From contig JBEKMO010000005.1 of NCBI GenBank assembly GCA_050008465.1, forward strand, positions 32,423-96,422: a stretch of 64,000 nt of DNA. The letters run 5' to 3'. Of this stretch, positions 50,453 through 61,728 are shown one piece after another. The position numbers and the translations under genes were made by a program. The notes beneath the pieces were generated by a model. That model did not search any database and had not been told where the DNA came from. It saw only the letters and a program-made list of their open reading frames with translations. Position 1 is the first letter of the stretch; each line of letters opens with the position of its first letter. Source of the stretch: Fen-330 sp050008465 (GTDB lineage Bacteria; Acidobacteriota; Terriglobia; Bryobacterales; Bryobacteraceae).

Positions 50453-51943
50453 TCACCCTCTGGTGGAAGGTGGCAAATCGGCAACCAAACGCATCGAAAT
50501 GGTCAGCTCATCCAATTGGAAGTGCGGTCGCAGGAACGCCACCGCGCGATAGCAACCCGGTTTCCCGGGGATTTCGGCCACCTCCACCCTGGCTTCCCGC
50601 AGCGGGTACTGCGCCTTGGTGGCGGGGGCGGCGTTGTCGTCCTCGGTAACGTACTGCATGATCCACCGGTTCAGGAACCGCTCGCAATCCGAGCGGGACA
50701 TAAAGCTGCCGATCTTGTCGCGCATAATGGTTTTCAGGTAGTGCGCGAACCGGCATACGGCCAGCATGTAAGGCAACTGGGCCGAGAGCCGGGCATTGGC
50801 GTTGGCGGATTCCTTGTCGTACATCTTGGGCTTTTGGGCGGATTGCACGCTGAAGAAAGCCGCGTAATCGGTCCCCTTGCAGTGCACCAGCGGAACCAGC
50901 CCCAGGTCGGCCAGCTCTTTCTCCCGGCGGTCGGTGATGGCGATCTCGGTGGGGCACTTCAAGGCGATGTCGCCCTCGTCGGTGCGGAAGGTGTGAGCCG
51001 GCAAGCCCTCCACCAGTCCGCCGCCCTCGACCCCGCGGATGGAAGCGCACCATCCGTACAGGGAGAAGGACTGCGTGAGCCGGGCGCCCAGCGCGTAGGC
51101 GGCATTACCCCACAGATATTTCGAGTGGTCCGTTCCGTCCACGCCCTCTTCGTAATTGAAGGCATCCACGGGTGCGGTATCCCTGCCGTAGGGCAAGCGC
51201 ATCAGCACGCGCGGCAGGCACAGCCCCACATACCGCGAGTCGTCGCTCTGGCGGAACGATTTCCACTTCGCGTACTCGGTGGTATCGAAGATCTTGGCCA
51301 GGTCGCGCGGCTGATCCAGGTTCGTGAAACTCTCCATGTTCAGCAGCTCGGCCGAGGCGGCGGTCAGGAAGGGAGCGTGGGCGGCCGCGGATACCTGCGA
51401 CATCTTCTCCAGCAGCTCCAGGTCCTCGGGATGCTTGCCGAACTCGAAGTCGCCGATTACCGCGCCGATGGGCTCGCCGCCGAACACGCCGAACTCTTCC
51501 TCGTAAATCTTCTTGAAGGCAGCGCTCTGGTCGAACTCCGGCGCGCGCTGCAAGTCCCGAAGCAGCTCTTTCTTGGAGCAGTTCAGGACCCGGATCTTGA
51601 GCATGACGCTGGTTTCCGTCTGGTCCAACATGTACTTCAGCCCGCGCCAGCTCCCTTCCAGCTTCTGGAACGAGGGGTGGTGCAGGACCTCGTTCAACTG
51701 GATGGAGAGCAGGTGATCGATCTGCGCGATCCGGGCGTTGATCATGGCCTCGGTATCGCGGGACACCGTGATGGCGCCCTCCAGCACCTGGGTGACGAAC
51801 TCCTTCACCAGGTCCTTGCCGCGCTCCCGCGTGGCGGTATCTTTGGCCATCCGGCTCTGTTCAACGATTTGGTCGAGCAGCCCCAGTTCCTTGACTTCGG
51901 CCTGGGCCTGCTGAGGGGCAGAGGACGATAGTGGATCAGGCAT
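50453..51943 (-). CDS. tssC: type VI sheath protein TssC
   Basis: The 496-residue protein has the TssC/VipB core: HPSFQKLEGSWRGLKYMLDQTETSVMLKIRVLNCSKKELLRDL, GEPIGAVIGDFEFGKHPEDLELLEKMSQVSAAAHAPFLTAAS, LPRVLMRLPYG, and FMSRSDCERFLNRWIMQYV near the end. With TssB it forms the contractile sheath. Its ATG overlaps the tssB end by eight bases. Confidence 0.96.
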   Translation of the reverse strand: MPDPLSSSAPQQAQAEVKELGLLDQIVEQSRMAKDTATRERGKDLVKEFVTQVLEGAITVSRDTEAMINARIAQIDHLLSIQLNEVLHHPSFQKLEGSWRGLKYMLDQTETSVMLKIRVLNCSKKELLRDLQRAPEFDQSAAFKKIYEEEFGVFGGEPIGAVIGDFEFGKHPEDLELLEKMSQVSAAAHAPFLTAASAELLNMESFTNLDQPRDLAKIFDTTEYAKWKSFRQSDDSRYVGLCLPRVLMRLPYGRDTAPVDAFNYEEGVDGTDHSKYLWGNAAYALGARLTQSFSLYGWCASIRGVEGGGLVEGLPAHTFRTDEGDIALKCPTEIAITDRREKELADLGLVPLVHCKGTDYAAFFSVQSAQKPKMYDKESANANARLSAQLPYMLAVCRFAHYLKTIMRDKIGSFMSRSDCERFLNRWIMQYVTEDDNAAPATKAQYPLREARVEVAEIPGKPGCYRAVAFLRPHFQLDELTISMRLVADLPPSTRG

Positions 51944-52460
51944 TGGGACCTCCCTTTCCGCCTTCGATCTCGCTCTTCAGTTTGTCCATCTTGTCGGTGT
52001 TGCGGACCACGTCCTGCAGCAACTCGTCCAGCTTGTCGTTGGTCTGGAGCGTGCCTCGCAGGTCGGACAGCTTGGTGCGCAGGTCGAGCAGCTCCCGCAG
52101 CGGCTTGACCTGCCGGGCCACCTGCTCCGGCTCGAAGTCCTGCAGGCTCTTGAAATGCAGGTCGACCTTCAATTGCCCGGCATCGGGATCTTCGCTCAGC
52201 TTGTTCTCCACCGAGTAGGTCAGGTGGGGTTTCATGGCTTCCAGGACGCCGTCGAAGTTGTCCGGGTTCACTTCGACGAACTTGCGGTCTTTCAGCCTGG
52301 GAAGCGGCTGTTCGGGTTGTCCGGTCAAGTCGGCCAGGACGCCCATCACAAACGGTAGTTCTTTGACTTCGATGGCGTCGCCGACCTCTACGTCGTAGGT
52401 TATGTGTACGCGCGGCGGTCTGACTCTCTCAAGTTTCTTGTGGATGCTTTCTCTTGCCAT
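51936..52460 (-). CDS. tssB: type VI sheath protein TssB
   Basis: The 174-residue protein begins MARESIHKKLERVRPPRVHITYDVEVGDAIE at an ATG with AGAAGGG seven bases upstream; an in-frame TTG two codons earlier was not chosen. Typical TssB features follow: LPFVMGVLADLTGQPEQPLPRLKDRKFVEVNPDNFD and LKVDLHFKSLQDFEPEQVARQV. It is the first gene of the leftward type VI operon. Confidence 0.96.
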   Translation of the reverse strand: MARESIHKKLERVRPPRVHITYDVEVGDAIEVKELPFVMGVLADLTGQPEQPLPRLKDRKFVEVNPDNFDGVLEAMKPHLTYSVENKLSEDPDAGQLKVDLHFKSLQDFEPEQVARQVKPLRELLDLRTKLSDLRGTLQTNDKLDELLQDVVRNTDKMDKLKSEIEGGKGGPNA

Positions 52461-52847
52461 TTTCAATCCCTTCTGGTGAAACTAGGGTCCCTCCAACGAA
52501 ACCCATGCGTTGCTACACTGTACCAAAATTCCAATTTCCTAGCCAGAGCCATTGTGCCTGAACTGAACGGAATTTTCAATTGCTAACGCAGGCGGGCCAG
52601 CCCGGCGGCCCTCCGCCCGCGGCCGCAGAGCGCTGGGAGAGGCCTTCCACGGAGGTTCGGGGACGGCGGCGGCGCGGCGTGTGCCCCAGCCCTGAGAGTG
52701 GACTCGGGGGGCAACCGGCGCTCGGACAGCCTGAGCCGTCCCCACAGCGGACGGCCTGGGCAGTCCCTCGGCTGCGGGTGGCGTCTTGGGCAACCGGGGT
52801 CACGAGAGGCTTTACCTGCCCGGCTATTCCTGCTACTTTGAAGTGCT
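52461..52847. promoter_or_regulatory. divergent intergenic region between tssB and tssK
   Basis: These 387 bases separate the two divergent type VI transcripts and must hold both promoters. I see no sigma-54 or other box I would defend. The right half carries an inverted copy of REP-like family 1 at 52710-52776; 52580-52710 is GC-rich with no convincing gene. Confidence 0.5.
52710..52776. repeat. REP-like palindrome family 1, copy D (inverted)
   Basis: Read on the minus strand this is the same unit as at 29671-29732, with a few changes and about five extra bases in one outer arm. The core CCGTCCCCACAGCGGACGG is fully conserved. It lies about 70 bases upstream of tssK. Confidence 0.85.
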
Positions 52848-54197
52848 ATGAAGCGATTGCAGCCGGTGATCTGGTCGAAGGGGACCTTCCTCACCCCGCA
52901 GCACATGCAGATACAGGACCGCTTCATCGAGAGCATGCTGGAATTCAGCCTGAGCTCGTTGAACTACCGGCCTTGGGGGTTCAGCCGTTTGAATCTCAAC
53001 CAGGAAGCGCTAGCCGGCGGGGCGGTGGCGATCTCCAGCGCTTCCGGCCTGTTCGCCGACGGGATGCCATTCGACATCCCGGAGGCCGACGCCGCCCCTC
53101 CACCCAAGCTGCTGGCCCAGTACTTCGAGGCCGATCAGACCACCCTGGACATCTACCTCGCCATCCCGCACTACCGGGAGCGCGGCCTGAACGTCTCGGT
53201 GGCCCGGCAGAACGCCGACACCCGGTACCTGGCGGAGGTGGCCTTGGTCCGGGACGAGAACTCGGGCGCCTCCGAGAAGCCCATCCAGGTTGCCCAGAAG
53301 AACTTCCGGCTGCTGGTGGAGGGCGAGAGCCGGCAGGGCGTCACGGCCCTGCGCATCGCCCGGGTGAACCGCACGCCGGCGGGAACCCTGCAATTGGACC
53401 AGCGGTTCGTGCCCCCCTTGCTGGACATCTCGGCCAGCGACTACCTGGTGTCGATCTGCCGGCGGCTGGTGGAGATCCTCTCGGCCAAGAGCAGCCTGCT
53501 GGCCGGCCTGCGGCGGCAGAAGAACCAGAGCCTGGCCGACTTCACGGCCTCCGACATCGCCAACTTCTGGCTGCTGTACACGGTCAACACGCACTTCCCG
53601 CTGTTCCGCCACATCTTCGAGACCTGCAAGGGGCATCCCGAGCAGCTCTTCGCGGTGATGCTGTCGATCGCGGGCGCGCTGACGACGTTCTCGCTGAAGG
53701 TCCACCCGCGCGACCTGCCGACTTACGATCACGAGGACCTCCAGGCTTGCTTCACCGACCTGGATGAGAAGCTGCGCTTCCTGCTCGAGACGGTAGTGCC
53801 GAGCAACTTCGTTTCCCTGCCCCTCAAACTGGTGCAGGCCTCGATCTACGCTACCGCCATTTCCGACGACAAGTACCTCCGGAACACGCGGATGTACCTG
53901 GCCATCAGCGCCGAGATGAACGAGGGCGACCTGATCGGCAAGACACCCACGCTCATCAAGGTCTGCTCGGCGACCCACATCGAGCACTTGGTGCGCCAGG
54001 CGCTGCCGGGAATACCCTTGACGCATGTACCGCGACCGCCCAGTTCCATCCCCATCAAGCTCAATTACCAGTACTTCAGCCTGAACCAGTCCGGCGTGGC
54101 CTGGGATGCCGTGGGGCGCGCCCGGAACCTGGCGGCATACGTTCCCGGAGACTTCCCCAATCCGGAACTGGAGCTGGTGATCCTGCTGCCTCAGTGA
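52848..54197 (+). CDS. tssK: type VI baseplate-membrane linker TssK
   Basis: The 449-residue protein begins MKRLQPVIWSKGTFLTPQHMQIQDRFIE, the TssK signature, with DYLVSICRRLVEILSAKSS, FWLLYTVNTHFPLFRHIFETCKGHPEQLFAVML and a C-terminal LPGIPLTHVPRPPSSIPIKLNYQYFSLNQSG. TssK joins the baseplate to the TssJLM membrane complex. It is read divergently from the rest of the locus. The genes that usually follow it (tssL, tssM) are absent; the next gene is a convergent copper ATPase. Confidence 0.95.
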   Translation: MKRLQPVIWSKGTFLTPQHMQIQDRFIESMLEFSLSSLNYRPWGFSRLNLNQEALAGGAVAISSASGLFADGMPFDIPEADAAPPPKLLAQYFEADQTTLDIYLAIPHYRERGLNVSVARQNADTRYLAEVALVRDENSGASEKPIQVAQKNFRLLVEGESRQGVTALRIARVNRTPAGTLQLDQRFVPPLLDISASDYLVSICRRLVEILSAKSSLLAGLRRQKNQSLADFTASDIANFWLLYTVNTHFPLFRHIFETCKGHPEQLFAVMLSIAGALTTFSLKVHPRDLPTYDHEDLQACFTDLDEKLRFLLETVVPSNFVSLPLKLVQASIYATAISDDKYLRNTRMYLAISAEMNEGDLIGKTPTLIKVCSATHIEHLVRQALPGIPLTHVPRPPSSIPIKLNYQYFSLNQSGVAWDAVGRARNLAAYVPGDFPNPELELVILLPQ

Positions 54198-54231
54198 GCG
54201 GATCGGCCAGCATCTCAGCCGTGTATGAAGC

Positions 54232-56538
<2,307 letters not shown>

Positions 56539-56555
56539 GACTTGATGATACAGAA

Positions 56556-56624
56556 GTGGGGCAGATGATCAACGTGCGTCGTCTGCCACGATGGCAGACC
56601 ACAAAAGGCGATGGTCTACCCCAC
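56556..56624. repeat. cloverleaf-like palindromic repeat
   Basis: The outer stem GTGGGGCAGA/TCTACCCCAC (one mismatch) encloses a perfect seven-base hairpin GTCTGCC-ACGAT-GGCAGAC and an overlapping AGACCA/TGGTCT stem. It fills the gap between copA and the UPF0182 gene and could act as a bidirectional structural element; it is not a tRNA. Confidence 0.7.
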
Positions 56625-56629
56625 CCGGC

Positions 56630-59371
56630 TCACCGCCGGGATACCTCCGACTCGATGGCCTCCAGTTCCTTGCCCGCCTCGGCCCAGCGGCCCTGGCCAG
56701 CGAGGTCCCGGTAGCGCCGCAGGTGCTGGCGGATGGACTCGACCTTCAGGTCCGCGCCCGGAGCACCCGGAGGCGGGGCCGCGGCCGCCGCCACTGCTAC
56801 TCCCGGCGCCGCTCCTGGCGCAGGGATTCCTTGCATGAATGCGCTCAATTGGACCAACGCCTGCTCGTAGGTATCCGTGTAAATCACCCGGTTGCCCATC
56901 ACCATGGCGACCTTCTTCAACTGCGGCTGGGGCGCCTCGGCAGCCTGGATGTAGATCGGCTCGACGTACAGGAAAGTATCGCCGATCGGCAGCACCAGCA
57001 TCTGGGCGCGCAGCACGGTGGACCCCTGCTGATTCCAGAGCGTCAAATCCTTGGAAATAGTCTGGTCCTGGTTGATGTTGGCCTCCACCTGCATCGGCCC
57101 CGAGATCAACTGCTGCTTGGAGAGCTGCAAGACCACCACCTCGCCCAGGTGCTCGCCGTCGCATCGCGCCAGCATCAGACCACTCAGGTTGGGCTTGTTG
57201 CGCGGGGTGAAGGGCAGCATGAGGAGGAACTCGGCGCGATCCTCACCGGGCAGGCTTGCAACTACATATGTAGGAGACATGGACTCGGGCTTGCCGTTCG
57301 GTGCCCGCACCGTCTGCGCCACGTCCCAGACATCTTCGCGGTTGTAGAAGGCCTGCGGATCCTGCATGTGGAAGGTGCGGTAAATTTCAGCCTGCACCTG
57401 GAAAAAGGTCTCGGGATAGCGGGCATGCGCGCGCAGATCCGCTGGCATCTCGGAGAACGGCTGGAATAGCTTCGGGAACAGGTGCTGGTAGGCGCGGATG
57501 ATGGGGTCGGCACCGTCGAAGATGTAGATGTGCACTTCGCCGTCGTAGGCGTCCAGCGTGGCCTTGACGGCGTTACGCATGTAGTTCACCTCGCCGACAT
57601 CGGGCAGACCGACGATGCGGGAGTAAGGGTGGACATCCGAGGTCGTATACCCGTCCACGACCCACACCAGGCGCCCGGCCTCGGTCAGCACCAGGTAGGG
57701 GTCGGTGTCCCAGCTCAGGAAGCCGGCCAGCTCGGCCAGTCGCTCCCGGACATTCCGATGGATCATCATCCGGCTGGAGGGCGTCAGGTACCCAGTCAGC
57801 AGGATGTTCGGATCGGACTCAGCCAGCGCCGCCGCCAGCCGCATGGGGAACGAAGACACTGGAAAGCCGCCCTTGCCCGCGTACTGGGAAAAGGCGTTGT
57901 CATCCCCGGAGGGATAATCGAACTCGCGCTGCTCGGTGTGGACGAAGATGGGCTCGCTGGTGATCTCGCTGTAGTACAGCTCCGGACGAGTGAATTTCAG
58001 GGTGGGAGTCTTCACCACTGGCGGCATATCCTGGATGAAGAACACCGGCAAGCCGTCCGTGGTGATACGGTTGGCCTCGGCCAGCACCATACCGTAACCG
58101 TGGGTGTAGATGAAATGGCGGTTCGGCCAACTGCTGCGAGCCGCCTCGGGCAACTCCCGGATATCCAGTTCGCGAGGAGAAACCAGCACCTGGCGGAGCT
58201 GGCCATCGATGGTGTAGCGGTCGATGTCCGTGTCGTTAAACCTGTAGTAGGTCCGCAGGGCCTGCCGCTGGGTCACGGTGTCGTGGAAAGCCCGCCAGTC
58301 CCATAGCCGCACGTTGCTCAGGATGGCCTGGTTCTTCTGCGGGTCGAACCTAGACTCCAACTGGGCCTTGAACTCCGTCTGCTTCACCCGCTGGTCCAGC
58401 CCGAATGCGGCGCGGGTGGCCTGAATATGGGTTTGGATGTAGGGCCGCTCGAGGGAAATCTCGTTGGGCCGGACATACAAGCCCCCGATCGCGGCGGGGA
58501 GGGCCGCCCTGAGAATCAGGGCGGCGGGAAAGACCAGCAGCCACCGCCAGCGCGCCAGCCAGGCGAACACAGCCGCGACCAGGCAAGACACCACGACCAC
58601 CCATTGCAGCGGCAGCGTCCAGAGCTGATCCACGTAGTCCATGCCCACCATGAAGTTGTGGTCGTTGTAGAGCATCTGGTAGCGGCCCAGGTAGAACCGG
58701 ACCGCGAGCGCCACCAGCAGCAGGGCTGCCCCGCCGCGCAGGAACACGGACTGGAGCGCGCCCTGCAAGCCGAGCATCCGCAAGTCGAACTCACCGCTCT
58801 GCTGCAACTCGGCGAAGCGCTCGCGCAGTTGCCAGAGCCGGGCCACGATCCAATAGACCAGCATCGCGACGATCGAAACCGTCAGCACGTAGCCCAACAG
58901 CAGGCGATAGAAGGGCAGATCGAACAGATAGAACTTGAGCGGCTCGCCAAAGACCGCATCGCGCCAGGCGGTGGCCTCAGCCGGCAAATGGCGTCCGCCG
59001 AAGTAGCGCACCACGGTCCAGGTGTCGATGGTGGCGGAGGAAATCACCAGGGCGAGCAGGAAGGCGACGATGCTGGTGACCCAGGCGTAGACACGATAGC
59101 GGCCCAGCCTGGCCCCGGCGAAGCCCAGGGCGCTCCGGTGCGCCAGGAAAAGAACCACGAACGCCAGCAGTGTCGCGACGCAGACCGGCGCCAGTTGATA
59201 GACCAGCAGACTCAGCCAGGTGGAGACCTGCCCCATCTCACGCCACCACTGGTATTCGATGACGTACTTGGAGATAGTGCGGCCGAACAGCAACAGCAGA
59301 AGCACGATCCCGATCAGGATAGGCAGAAGAGGCCGGCGGCGGCGGCCGCCAGCGGGGATTTCGTAAGGCAC
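56630..59371 (-). CDS. UPF0182-family large membrane protein
   Basis: This 913-residue protein has seven N-terminal membrane helices (LLPILIGIVLLLLLFGRTI, VCVATLLAFVVLFLAH and others to about residue 285). A large extracytoplasmic domain follows with UPF0182 features (YVRPNEISLERPYIQTHIQATRAAFGLD, WDWRAFHDTVTQRQALRTYYRFNDTDIDRY, RHFIYTHGYGMVL, YPETFFQVQAEIYRTFHMQDPQAFYNREDVW). A low-complexity alanine/glycine/proline stretch precedes the end. The family's function is unknown. The start is a GTG at 59371 with AGGAG five bases upstream. Confidence 0.92.
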   Translation of the reverse strand: MPYEIPAGGRRRRPLLPILIGIVLLLLLFGRTISKYVIEYQWWREMGQVSTWLSLLVYQLAPVCVATLLAFVVLFLAHRSALGFAGARLGRYRVYAWVTSIVAFLLALVISSATIDTWTVVRYFGGRHLPAEATAWRDAVFGEPLKFYLFDLPFYRLLLGYVLTVSIVAMLVYWIVARLWQLRERFAELQQSGEFDLRMLGLQGALQSVFLRGGAALLLVALAVRFYLGRYQMLYNDHNFMVGMDYVDQLWTLPLQWVVVVSCLVAAVFAWLARWRWLLVFPAALILRAALPAAIGGLYVRPNEISLERPYIQTHIQATRAAFGLDQRVKQTEFKAQLESRFDPQKNQAILSNVRLWDWRAFHDTVTQRQALRTYYRFNDTDIDRYTIDGQLRQVLVSPRELDIRELPEAARSSWPNRHFIYTHGYGMVLAEANRITTDGLPVFFIQDMPPVVKTPTLKFTRPELYYSEITSEPIFVHTEQREFDYPSGDDNAFSQYAGKGGFPVSSFPMRLAAALAESDPNILLTGYLTPSSRMMIHRNVRERLAELAGFLSWDTDPYLVLTEAGRLVWVVDGYTTSDVHPYSRIVGLPDVGEVNYMRNAVKATLDAYDGEVHIYIFDGADPIIRAYQHLFPKLFQPFSEMPADLRAHARYPETFFQVQAEIYRTFHMQDPQAFYNREDVWDVAQTVRAPNGKPESMSPTYVVASLPGEDRAEFLLMLPFTPRNKPNLSGLMLARCDGEHLGEVVVLQLSKQQLISGPMQVEANINQDQTISKDLTLWNQQGSTVLRAQMLVLPIGDTFLYVEPIYIQAAEAPQPQLKKVAMVMGNRVIYTDTYEQALVQLSAFMQGIPAPGAAPGVAVAAAAAPPPGAPGADLKVESIRQHLRRYRDLAGQGRWAEAGKELEAIESEVSRR

Positions 59372-59385
59372 GAAGACTCCTTTCG

Positions 59386-59475
59386 ATTGACGATTGACGA
59401 TTTCATCATTGACGATTGGCTCGGCCGATCACCGACTCAGAGCAATCGTCAATGAGTCAATCCTCAATCGTCAAT
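59386..59475. repeat. intergenic inverted repeat (ATTGACGATTGA type)
   Basis: The arms 59386-59422 and 59440-59475 are imperfect complements of about 36 bases built from ATTGACGATTGA and CATTGACGATTG. They lie between pyrC and the UPF0182 gene and may end the pyr transcript. Confidence 0.8.
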
Positions 59476-60752
59476 TACCTGCGCCAGGCCACCACACCGC
59501 TGACAACGGTGGCCATCGGCGCGCCGCGGAAGGTCCTTCCATCAAAGGGCGAGTTCCTGCTTTTGGAGAAGGACCGGTTTACATCGTACGTCCAGCGCAG
59601 CTCCGGATCGAAAATCGTCACGTCGCCGGGCGCTCCCACCGCCAGGCGGCCCCGGTTCAATCCCAGGATGCGCGCCGGCCCGGTGGTAAACAGCTCGATC
59701 ATTCGCATCAGGGGGATGCGCTCGCTGTGGACCAAAGTCTCGAGCGCCACGGCCAGCGCGGTCTCGAGTCCGATGATGCCGAACGGGCATTTCTCGAATT
59801 CCTGCATCTTCTCGCTGCCGGGATGGGGCGCGTGGTCGGTGGCGATGGAATCCACCACGCCGGAGACAATCCCCTCGATCAAGGCGGCCTGGTCCGACGC
59901 CGAGCGCAGCGGCGGTTTCATCTTGTAGTTGCTGTCGTAAGGGGGCATATCGGCGTCGGTGAGGGCCAGATGGTGCGGGGAAACCTCGCAGGTCACCGGC
60001 AGGCGCCGCGCTTTGGCTTGCGCCACCATTTCCAGCGCGCGGCTGGTCGAGAGGTGCGCGACGTGGAAGCGCGCCCCCGTCGCCTCGGCCAGCAGGATGT
60101 CGCGCGCCACCATGACATCCTCGGAGCTGGAAGGGATGCCGTGAAGCCCCAGGCGCACGGAGGAAAAACCCTCGTGCATGTCGCCGCCCGCGCTTAGGTT
60201 CAGGTCTTCGCAGTGATCGATCACCGGGATGTCGAACGCCCGGGCGTACTCCATGGCCCGGCGCATCACCCGCGAGTTCATCACCGGCCGCCCGTCGTCG
60301 GAAATCGCCACCGCACCCGCGGCTTTCATCGAGCCGATGGAGGCCAGCTTCTCGCCGCCGCTGTCCTCGGTGATCGCGCCGATCGGGAAGACGTTGGCGA
60401 CGGCGACGTTGCGCGCTCGTTCCAGGATGTAGCGCGTCACCGTGGCGTCGTCGTTGACCGGCGAGGTGTTGGGCATGCAGCAGATCGAGGTGAACCCTCC
60501 CGCCACGGCCGCCCGCGAGCCGCTCTCGATGGTTTCCGCGTGCTCGAAGCCCGGCTCCCGCAAGTGCACGTGCATGTCGATGAAACCCGGCGTCACCACC
60601 AGCCCCGAAGCGTCCAACCCGATCACACCGGTGGCGTGCAGGTTCGGGCCCATGCGCACGATCAGCCCGCCCTTAATGAGGATGTCGCCGACCTCGTCGC
60701 GCCCCGAGGCCGGATCGATGACACGGCCGTTTCTAATGAGCAGTTTCGGCAT
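59475..60752 (-). CDS. pyrC: dihydroorotase
   Basis: The 425-residue class I dihydroorotase has the metal motif IDMHVHLREPG near 57-67, PNTSPVND, a histidine in VIDHCEDLNL, HVAHLSTSRAL and the catalytic-Asp region SIATDHAPH. It closes carbamoyl-aspartate to dihydroorotate in pyrimidine synthesis. It follows pyrB by 13 bases, as in PyrR-type operons. Confidence 0.96.
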   Translation of the reverse strand: MPKLLIRNGRVIDPASGRDEVGDILIKGGLIVRMGPNLHATGVIGLDASGLVVTPGFIDMHVHLREPGFEHAETIESGSRAAVAGGFTSICCMPNTSPVNDDATVTRYILERARNVAVANVFPIGAITEDSGGEKLASIGSMKAAGAVAISDDGRPVMNSRVMRRAMEYARAFDIPVIDHCEDLNLSAGGDMHEGFSSVRLGLHGIPSSSEDVMVARDILLAEATGARFHVAHLSTSRALEMVAQAKARRLPVTCEVSPHHLALTDADMPPYDSNYKMKPPLRSASDQAALIEGIVSGVVDSIATDHAPHPGSEKMQEFEKCPFGIIGLETALAVALETLVHSERIPLMRMIELFTTGPARILGLNRGRLAVGAPGDVTIFDPELRWTYDVNRSFSKSRNSPFDGRTFRGAPMATVVSGVVAWRR

Positions 60753-60765
60753 GGCAACTCTCAGG

Positions 60766-61725
60766 TCACGGATCGCGCCTTTCCGCCGGAGGCGGCAAGC
60801 CGGCGCGGTCCGCGCTCAAGATGCGCTCGAGCACCGCCATTCGCACGGCGACGCCGTTTTCCACCTGGTTGAGGATCACGGACCGCTGCGAGTCGGCCAC
60901 CTCGGAAGAGATCTCGCGCCCGCGGTTGATCGGCCCGGGGTGCATCACCAGGGCATCCGGCTTGAGCAGGTCCAGGTGCTCGAGACGCAGGCCGTAGAAC
61001 TGGAAATACTCGCCGCCCGGGAAGGCCGCCTCGTGCTGCCGCTCGAGCTGCACGCGCAGCATCATGACCACGTCGGCGTCGCGGATGGCCTCGCGGATGT
61101 CGTAGGTGAGGGTGACGCCGGGGGCGATCTGGGCCAGCTCCGCCGGCAGCAGCGAGGCCGGGCCGCACAGCACGATGGCGGCGCCGAACTTGGAGAGCAG
61201 GTGGATGTTGGAGCGCGCCACGCGGCTGTGGGCGATGTCCCCGATGATGGCCACTCGCAACCCCTCCAGCGTAGGCTTCCGGTCCAGGATCGTACGCGCG
61301 TCCAGAAGCGCCTGGGTGGGGTGCTCGTGGGTCCCGTCGCCGGCGTTGATGATGGGCGTCCGCGGCAGGTGCCGCGCCAGGAAGTGCGGCGCGCCCGAGG
61401 CCGCGTGGCGCATCACGATGGCGTCCGGCCGCATCGCCGCCAGCGTGTTGAGGGTGTCCACCAGGGATTCCCCCTTGGAGACGCTGGAGCCGGCCGCGGT
61501 GATCGAGATGGCGTCCGCCCCCAGCCGCTTGGCCGCGATCTCGAAACTGGTGCGGGTGCGGGTGGAGGCCTCGAAGAACAGGTTCACGATCATCTTCCCG
61601 CGCAGCAGCTCCAGGCGCTTGAACGACTGGTTCTGAAGCGGCTGGAAATCCTTGGCGCGGTCCAGAATCGCCTGGATCTCGGAACGTTCTAACCCCTCGA
61701 TTCCCAACAATCCGCCGGGCATCAT
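60766..61725 (-). CDS. pyrB: aspartate carbamoyltransferase catalytic subunit
   Basis: The 319-residue enzyme has the carbamoyl-phosphate motif FEASTRTRTSFEIAAKRLGAD, the KGES loop (SVSKGESLVDTLNTL), MRHAASGAP and GDGTHEHPTQALLDARTI. It makes carbamoyl-aspartate. No pyrI is present. It starts three bases after the pyrR stop. Confidence 0.96.
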   Translation of the reverse strand: MMPGGLLGIEGLERSEIQAILDRAKDFQPLQNQSFKRLELLRGKMIVNLFFEASTRTRTSFEIAAKRLGADAISITAAGSSVSKGESLVDTLNTLAAMRPDAIVMRHAASGAPHFLARHLPRTPIINAGDGTHEHPTQALLDARTILDRKPTLEGLRVAIIGDIAHSRVARSNIHLLSKFGAAIVLCGPASLLPAELAQIAPGVTLTYDIREAIRDADVVMMLRVQLERQHEAAFPGGEYFQFYGLRLEHLDLLKPDALVMHPGPINRGREISSEVADSQRSVILNQVENGVAVRMAVLERILSADRAGLPPPAERRDP

Positions 61726-61728
61726 GAA

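Noticed and set aside
56556..56624. tRNA-like gene
   Set aside because: The stems can be drawn as a cloverleaf, but there is no T-loop, D-loop or CCA-end signature.
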